Shown in pieces: positions 15,157 to 19,565 of a DNA stretch of 19,565 bases. The notes beneath the pieces were generated by a model. The model was given only the letters and a program-made list of their open reading frames with translations. It ran no database searches and was not told where the DNA came from. A program made the position numbers and the translations under genes. The DNA is from EC70 sp018675395. GTDB taxonomy: Bacteria > Verrucomicrobiota > Verrucomicrobiia > Verrucomicrobiales > DEV007. The stretch spans positions 1 to 19,565 of the forward strand of contig JABGYE010000360.1 in assembly GCA_018675395.1 (NCBI GenBank), written 5' to 3'. The first letter of the stretch is position 1, and the number at the start of each line of letters is the position of its first letter.

Positions 15157-16323
15157 TTAATGGGCCTTACAGAATTCTTCTATACGGTCCAGCCCTTCTT
15201 TAATGATGGGCAAGCTAGCAGCATAGCTGATACGGATACTGTGATCATTTCCAAATGCGACACCAGGAATCGTGGCGACCTGCATGCGGCTTAGTAATTT
15301 CTCAGCAAAGTTGACTGATTTAATCCCTGTCTTTTCAATGTTAATTAGAAAATAAAATGCACCGTCAGGTTCGATCGTGGAAATATTTGCTATACTATTT
15401 AAGCGTCCAAGAACGTACTGACGACGGATATTATATTCTTCAACCATGTCAGTGATTTCAGATTGGTCTCCGGTCAGTGCTGCAATTGCACCGTACTGAG
15501 CAAATGTAGTGGGATTTGAGGTGCTATGGCTTTGGATAGTATCAATAGCGTCAGCGATTTCCTTAGTAGCTGCGGTATACCCTAAACGCCAACCTGTCAT
15601 TGAGTAGGCTTTTGAAAATCCATTAATAGTAATAGTTAGTTTACGGATCTCATCACTGATGGAGCCGATGCTGACGTGTTCAGAATCTCCATAAATTAAT
15701 TTTTCATAGATTTCGTCAGAAAGTATGAGGATATCCTCCGAAGCTGCTACTTCTCCTATGGCAGCCAACTCTTCCCTTGTGTAGACAGCACCAGTGGGAT
15801 TATTCGGAGAATTAATAATAATCATTTTTGTTGATCCCGTCATAGCATCATCAAATTCCTGAGCTGTTATTTTCCAATTATTTTCCTGCTTGGTCTCAAC
15901 AAAAACTGGTTCAGCTCCAACGGCTCTGACCATTTCTGGATAACTGGTCCAATATGGGGCAGGAATGATGACTTCATCGCCAGCGTCGCAACATGACATT
16001 ATTGCGTTGAAACAGGAATGCTTTGCGCCACAGTTGACTACTATTTCGTTAGGTTCATAGTTTAATTGGTTCTCTTCTCTAAGTTTTTTGGAGAGCCCTT
16101 TACGAAGTGCTAAAAGGCCAGCGACGGCAGTATATTTGGTTTGCCCGTCTTGAAGAGCATCAATGGCTGCTGACTTAATGTGCTGAGGCGTATCAAAGTC
16201 TGGTTCTCCAGCGCCTAAATTACATACATCAATTCCCTCTTCGCGCATTTGCTTTGCTTGACTTGTGATGGACAGGGTGAGGGACGGTGAGAGATCAGCT
16301 ATTGTTTCTGCTATAAATTCCAT
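15157..16323 (-). CDS. aspC: Aspartate aminotransferase (class I, I-gamma type)
   Basis: A 388-residue class I aminotransferase, close in size and motifs to the Thermus/Bacillus-type aspartate aminotransferases. Motifs are GAGEPDFDTP (37-46), NSPNNPTGAVY (171-181), LSDEIYE (201-207) with Asp203 at the PLP ring, NGFSKAYSMTGWRLGY (234-249) with Schiff-base Lys238, and SIRISYAAS near the C-terminus with the substrate-carboxylate Arg. It would exchange the amino group between aspartate and glutamate; related enzymes also transaminate prephenate or aromatic keto acids, which cannot be excluded. It lies 65 bp upstream of the class III aminotransferase on the same strand, so they may share a transcript, and it is insulated from purT by a terminator. 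Confidence 0.93.
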   Translation of the reverse strand: MEFIAETIADLSPSLTLSITSQAKQMREEGIDVCNLGAGEPDFDTPQHIKSAAIDALQDGQTKYTAVAGLLALRKGLSKKLREENQLNYEPNEIVVNCGAKHSCFNAIMSCCDAGDEVIIPAPYWTSYPEMVRAVGAEPVFVETKQENNWKITAQEFDDAMTGSTKMIIINSPNNPTGAVYTREELAAIGEVAASEDILILSDEIYEKLIYGDSEHVSIGSISDEIRKLTITINGFSKAYSMTGWRLGYTAATKEIADAIDTIQSHSTSNPTTFAQYGAIAALTGDQSEITDMVEEYNIRRQYVLGRLNSIANISTIEPDGAFYFLINIEKTGIKSVNFAEKLLSRMQVATIPGVAFGNDHSIRISYAASLPIIKEGLDRIEEFCKAH

Positions 16324-16378
16324 GATATTTTAGAGCTTCTTTTTAGAGGGTTTTGAATTGAATGGTATAATTTACAAA

Positions 16379-16407
16379 TAAAAAAGGCTTCCGCTTACGG
16401 AAGCCTT
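16379..16407 (-). terminator. Intrinsic terminator downstream of purT
   Basis: A perfect 10-bp stem AAGGCTTCCG / CGGAAGCCTT with loop CTTA, read on the minus strand, is followed by TTTTTTATTT. It lies about 105 bp after the purT stop and just upstream of aspC, so it separates the two transcripts. Confidence 0.9.
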
Positions 16408-16431
16408 CGGGGCTAATAAATGGTCTGTCGA

Positions 16432-16454
16432 GCTTCCGCCGAAGCGTTTGGCGG
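16432..16454. repeat. Overlapping alternative hairpins in the purT 3' region
   Basis: GCTTC-CGCC-GAAGC (16432-16445) and CCGCC-N9-GGCGG (16436-16454) share bases and exclude each other. The 8-mer GCTTCCGC also occurs in the terminator stem (16387-16394). Confidence 0.45.
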
Positions 16455-16512
16455 TGTTCCCTTCTAGCGCATTGAAAACTAGATTCAAGTTAAAAGTACA
16501 AAATTGCCAATC

Positions 16513-17691
16513 TTAAAGGACAATCTGAACGGCTGAACTTGCTTTAATTGCTTTATCCTTGGCATTCTCAAGAGATTCTCCCCGCGCAATGGCAACTCCC
16601 AAGCGTCGGCGACCAGAAATACTGGGTTTACCGAATAAACGAATTTGGGTATCAGGCTCATCTAATGCTTCAGAGACATTATTAAACATAATTTCTTCTG
16701 AGTTTCCTTCGCCTAGTATTACGCTGGATGCTGATGGCCCGTGCTGATTAATGTTGGGGACGGGGAGACCAAGAATGGCTCGGGCATGCAGGGCAAACTG
16801 TGATAGATCCTGAGAAATTAGTGTAACGAGTCCCGTATCATGAGGCCGAGGTGAAACTTCGCTAAAAATCACATCATCACCTTTGATGAATAATTCAACG
16901 CCAAATATGCCATATCCTCCTAGCCCTGAAGTGATCTGTTCGGCCATCCGTTTAGCTTCTTCAGATGCAGCATCAGACATGGGCTGAGGTTGCCAGCTTT
17001 GACGGTAATCCCCGTCCGTTTGTACATGCCCGATAGGTTCACAGAATGAGGTGCCATTACAGTGACGCACAGTGAGCTGAGTAATTTCATAATCAAAATC
17101 TACAAATCCTTCGACGATTACTTTTCCAGCACCTGCCCTTCCTCCTTCCTGAGCGTATTGCCAAGCACCGCCAATTTGGTCTGGGAATTCTATAGTACTT
17201 TGCCCTTTTCCTGATGAACTCATAATAGGCTTAACGACGCAAGGGATACCAATTTCCTCGACGGCCAAATCAAATTCTTCTTTGCTAGCAGCAAATTTGT
17301 AAGGCGATGTTTTTAGTTGAAGATCCTCAGCAGCGAGTCGGCGAATACCTTCGCGATTCATTGTGAGTTTTGTTGCTCTTGCTGTAGGTATAACATTAAA
17401 TCCTTCACTTTCGAGTTCTACTAGCGTGTCCGTTGCAATGGCTTCGACTTCAGGAACTATCAAGTGAGGTTTTTCTTTTTCTAGAACGGCTCTTAACTCA
17501 TCAGCATTCAGCATATCGATATTGTAGGATCGATGAGCTACCTGCATAGCCGGTGCGTTGTCATAACTGTCAATGGCAATGACTTCACATCCGTACCGTT
17601 GCAGTTCAATCACCACTTCTTTTCCGAGTTCCCCTGATCCACAAAGTGCGACTCGAGTAGCGTTAGATGTTAGTGGTGTACCAATATTCAT
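16513..17691 (-). CDS. purT: Formate-dependent phosphoribosylglycinamide formyltransferase
   Basis: PurT makes formyl-GAR from GAR, formate and ATP in purine synthesis, bypassing the folate-dependent PurN step. I start it at the ATG at 17691, giving 392 residues, the same as E. coli PurT; a TTG at 17748 would add nineteen residues unlike the family. The N-terminal domain has ATRVALCGSGELGKEV and the conserved DNAPAMQVAHRSY. The ATP-grasp core has PEVEAIATDTLVELE, ATKLTMNREGIRRLAAE, the nucleotide-binding VVKPIMSSSGKGQS and the metal-binding EVSPRPHDTG. It is monocistronic, with its own terminator. A 12-bp palindrome lies about 135 bp upstream. No other pur gene is nearby. Confidence 0.96.
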   Translation of the reverse strand: MNIGTPLTSNATRVALCGSGELGKEVVIELQRYGCEVIAIDSYDNAPAMQVAHRSYNIDMLNADELRAVLEKEKPHLIVPEVEAIATDTLVELESEGFNVIPTARATKLTMNREGIRRLAAEDLQLKTSPYKFAASKEEFDLAVEEIGIPCVVKPIMSSSGKGQSTIEFPDQIGGAWQYAQEGGRAGAGKVIVEGFVDFDYEITQLTVRHCNGTSFCEPIGHVQTDGDYRQSWQPQPMSDAASEEAKRMAEQITSGLGGYGIFGVELFIKGDDVIFSEVSPRPHDTGLVTLISQDLSQFALHARAILGLPVPNINQHGPSASSVILGEGNSEEIMFNNVSEALDEPDTQIRLFGKPSISGRRRLGVAIARGESLENAKDKAIKASSAVQIVL

Positions 17692-17825
17692 AATCGTAAT
17701 GAGAATCTTTTCTTTCTGATTCTTATTGATTAAATGCAATTTCGACAATCACAATCTTTGGTAAAGGGTCTTCAGAATCGTAGTGATGAATTTTCTAATA
17801 TTATTAATTTATTGTTTTTGTTGCA

Positions 17826-17837
17826 TGCGAATTCGCA
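17826..17837. promoter_or_regulatory. 12-bp perfect palindrome TGCGAATTCGCA upstream of purT
   Basis: The site lies between purT and the recA terminator. On the minus strand a TATAGT (17851-17846), usable as a -10, sits 8 bp before it, so the palindrome would fall near the transcription start of purT. No matching -35 is convincing. An operator is a guess from position and symmetry. Confidence 0.35.
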
Positions 17838-17903
17838 GTTCTTTTACTATAATCGATCGGTCATAAAGCCAGAATAGACATAAATTGCAGAATTTATTAC
17901 TAT

Positions 17904-17940
17904 AAAAAAACGGTCCCCTCAATGAGACGACCGCTTTTTG
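17904..17940 (-). terminator. Intrinsic terminator downstream of recA
   Basis: On the minus strand CGGTC...GACCG arms enclose a smaller CTC-AAT-GAG stem and are followed by seven T. A T-run also follows on the plus strand, so it may work in both directions. It lies about 22 bp after the recA stop. Confidence 0.85.
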
Positions 17941-17960
17941 TTTTGATATGTATCCGTAAC

Positions 17961-19109
17961 TTAGAATTCGATTGATTCTTCTTCCTCTTCTTGATCGTCT
18001 CCGCTCAGAACATTTTTCACTGATTGTTCAATTTCGGCGTACATTTTTTCATCTGCTTTTAATGCATCCTTAGTCGCGTCCCTTCCTTGGCCAAGCTGAT
18101 CGCCTTTGTAGCTGAACCATGACCCACGTTTAAGTAATATCCCATGCTCGAGTGCAAGGTCGAGGAGCGAACCGACTGCCGAAATTCCTTCATTATACAT
18201 AATGTCAAATTCAGCTTCGGTGAATGGAGGAGCGACCTTATTTTTTACTACTTTTAGTCGTGTGCGATTTCCTGAGACTGTTCCATCTGTGTTTTTGATG
18301 GCTCCTATTCTACGAATATCAACGCGAACAGAACTATAAAACTTTAGAGCTCTGCCACCAGGTGTTGTTTCTGGATTGCCAAACATTACACCGATTTTTT
18401 CCCTAATCTGATTTGTGAAAATGCAGGTTGTTCTAGCCTTAGCAATGATCGATGTTAATTTTCTCATTGCAGCACTCATTAGTCTTGCTTGAGCTCCGAC
18501 TGTTGAATCACCAATCTCACCATCGAGTTCTTGTTTTGTGACCAGAGCAGCTACTGAGTCTAATACGATTACATCTAATGCATTTGATCTTACAAGAGTT
18601 TCTACAATTCTCAGAGCTTCTTCTCCAGAACTAGGTTGTGACACTAATAAATTGTCCATATTAACACCCAGTTTCTTTGCATATTGCGGATCAAGTGCGT
18701 GCTCTACATCAACGAATGCTGCCAACCCGCCATTCTTTTGAGCCTGCGCGATAGCTGTTAATGTGAGTGTTGTTTTTCCTGAAGACTCTGGACCATATAC
18801 TTCTACGATTCTTCCCCTTGGAAATCCTCCAACTCCAAGTGCTCGATCTATCAGCAAGTTACCGGTCGGAATGACATCTACATCGACTCGATACTCATCT
18901 CCCATTCTTATGATCGAGCCTTCGCCATAATCTTTTTGAATTTGTTGTATGGCCAGATCCAGATTTTTTGCTCTCATAGAAGCCACTTTAGCGGCTGCGG
19001 GATCTTCCTTAGCTTTAGTATTTGTTTTTTTCGTGTCTGGCACCTCTTTTTTAGTGTTTGTTTTGGGTGTCGAATCTGTCTTTTTATTAGGTATAGCTAT
19101 TGCAGGCAT
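17961..19109 (-). CDS. recA: Recombinase RecA
   Basis: A 382-residue RecA, the ATP-dependent strand-exchange protein and SOS co-protease. The core shows Walker A GPESSGKT (106-113), Walker B VIVLD (180-184), and loop L2 region NQIREKIGVMFGNPETTPGG (233-252). The acidic C-terminal tail (DDQEEEEESIEF) is typical. Relative to E. coli RecA (353 residues) there is an extra N-terminal segment of about 45 residues, rich in Lys, Thr, Pro and Ala, before the first conserved helix (NLDLAIQQIQKDYGEGS, 49-65). The frame offers a later Met at residue 45, close to the usual start, but the upstream ATG at 19109 lies immediately downstream of a fitting promoter and operator. It is monocistronic, with a terminator. 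Confidence 0.98.
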   Translation of the reverse strand: MPAIAIPNKKTDSTPKTNTKKEVPDTKKTNTKAKEDPAAAKVASMRAKNLDLAIQQIQKDYGEGSIIRMGDEYRVDVDVIPTGNLLIDRALGVGGFPRGRIVEVYGPESSGKTTLTLTAIAQAQKNGGLAAFVDVEHALDPQYAKKLGVNMDNLLVSQPSSGEEALRIVETLVRSNALDVIVLDSVAALVTKQELDGEIGDSTVGAQARLMSAAMRKLTSIIAKARTTCIFTNQIREKIGVMFGNPETTPGGRALKFYSSVRVDIRRIGAIKNTDGTVSGNRTRLKVVKNKVAPPFTEAEFDIMYNEGISAVGSLLDLALEHGILLKRGSWFSYKGDQLGQGRDATKDALKADEKMYAEIEQSVKNVLSGDDQEEEEESIEF

Positions 19110-19126
19110 ATTTTAACGTATTATGT

Positions 19127-19155
19127 AATTTAGTGAACATATATACAGTGTTCAA
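19127..19155 (-). promoter_or_regulatory. Candidate recA promoter
   Basis: On the minus strand TTGAAC (19155-19150) and TAAATT (19132-19127) are separated by exactly 17 bp. Each matches 4 of 6 consensus positions. The implied start lies only about 10 nt from the recA ATG. Confidence 0.5.
19134..19154. promoter_or_regulatory. Candidate SOS (LexA) operator upstream of recA
   Basis: TGAACA-N9-TGTTCA is a perfect inverted repeat with 6-bp arms. It fills the spacer of the predicted recA promoter and overlaps the -35 hexamer, the right place for a repressor. The GAAC/GTTC half-sites resemble LexA half-sites of Gram-positive bacteria but with a different spacing. No lexA gene is in the window. Confidence 0.55.
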
Positions 19156-19281
19156 AAATACAGTTACCGCAAGTAATTTATTCCTAAAATTTCAGATTTC
19201 CTTATATTTTAGCGAATTTAGCCCTGATATTCAATCCCCAACTATCTCTTATAGATCAATAAAAGAATTTTCACTGTTTTT

Positions 19282-19565
19282 TTACCGAATGAACTGTTCG
19301 AGCGTTTGAAAATAGATATTTGCCATTTGAAATATTTGCCAGATCACGACAATCACAATTAGTAAGTATGCGATCTTTGGAAAAATGACTCCCATTTTTT
19401 TTGAGGAGGATTCGGCCTCATCAGTGAAAACAGACGCCCATTTTTTGAGCTCAACATCGAGTGTGCCAGACTCTTCACTTGTTATGTAGGCTCGAGCAAA
19501 AACGGGAGGAAAATTATCAGGTTCGTTTGCGAGGACCGGGCCCACTGGATTACCTGCATCAATGC
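19282..19565 (-). CDS. GspF/PilC-type inner-membrane protein, C-terminal fragment
   Basis: The reading frame is open to the window edge, so only the last 93 codons or so are visible; an internal GTG at 19545 is not the true start. The fragment has the end of a type II secretion F domain. FPPVFARAYITSEESGTLDVEL fits the conserved 'FP ... GE-x-tG-x-L' stretch, in which the usual Gly-Glu is Ser-Glu-Glu here. A basic/polar linker and a final membrane helix (about IAYLLIVIVVIWQIFQMANIYF) follow, with a short cytoplasmic tail. Such proteins form the inner-membrane platform of type II secretion or type IV pilus machines. It is upstream of recA on the same strand, 172 bp away. Confidence 0.8.
   Translation of the reverse strand, partial: IDAGNPVGPVLANEPDNFPPVFARAYITSEESGTLDVELKKWASVFTDEAESSSKKMGVIFPKIAYLLIVIVVIWQIFQMANIYFQTLEQFIR

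Noticed and set aside
19291..19299. GAACTGTTC near the end of the GspF-like gene as a second LexA site
   Set aside because: The arms are separated by one base and lie inside coding sequence; spacing differs from the recA repeat, so it is probably coincidence.
1..19565. tRNA, rRNA, CRISPR arrays, insertion sequences, prophage or toxin-antitoxin genes
   Set aside because: No cloverleaf, spaced direct repeats, transposase or integrase-like frame, or terminal inverted repeats were seen; nearly all sequence is covered by housekeeping genes.

Overview
This 19.6 kb window is a housekeeping stretch of a bacterial chromosome with moderate to low GC. Protein features fit a marine Verrucomicrobiota, probably the Opitutales/Puniceicoccales side: a PUR-domain (DUF3276) protein with an acidic head, RecA with a long Lys-rich N-terminal extension, a lone nuoA, a MoxR/DUF58 pair, and an almost complete lack of Shine-Dalgarno sequences. 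The assignment is inferred from protein character; there is no rRNA gene to confirm it. I see no tRNA, rRNA, CRISPR array, insertion sequence or prophage.

Layout. Positions 1-7838 are all on the minus strand. In transcription order they read trpS, the PUR-domain protein, an RluA-type pseudouridine synthase, sucC, a 6-pyruvoyl-tetrahydropterin-synthase/QueD-like enzyme, sucD, citrate synthase, a MoxR AAA+ ATPase and a DUF58 protein cut by the window edge. The core is a TCA-cycle block (citrate synthase plus both succinyl-CoA synthetase subunits) with a pterin-synthase-fold gene between sucC and sucD. A 414-bp divergent intergenic region (7839-8252) separates this from a plus-strand trio: an ECF-like sigma factor, a small unrecognised protein overlapping it by ATGA, and an MscS-family channel.

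Positions 10124-12101 hold two minus-strand genes: a predicted circularly permuted ATP-grasp (glutathionylspermidine-synthase-like) enzyme, and ruvA. Three plus-strand genes follow: a secreted protein of unknown function, a small winged-helix-like protein with a clear terminator, and nuoA on its own. The rest is minus strand: a class III aminotransferase converging on nuoA, a class I aspartate aminotransferase, purT with its terminator, recA with its terminator, and the C-terminal end of a GspF/PilC-type membrane protein.

Regulation visible in the sequence includes a 21-bp inverted repeat (TGAACA-N9-TGTTCA) overlapping a promoter-like sequence upstream of recA, which is a good SOS/LexA operator candidate. 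There is also a TTGACA promoter with an adjacent 12-bp palindrome upstream of trpS, a 12-bp palindrome upstream of purT, and three intrinsic terminators. The most unusual points are the pterin-synthase gene inside sucCD, the sigma factor coupled to an unknown small protein and a mechanosensitive channel, and the predicted permuted ATP-grasp enzyme. Nothing here is clearly a new defence or mobile system.
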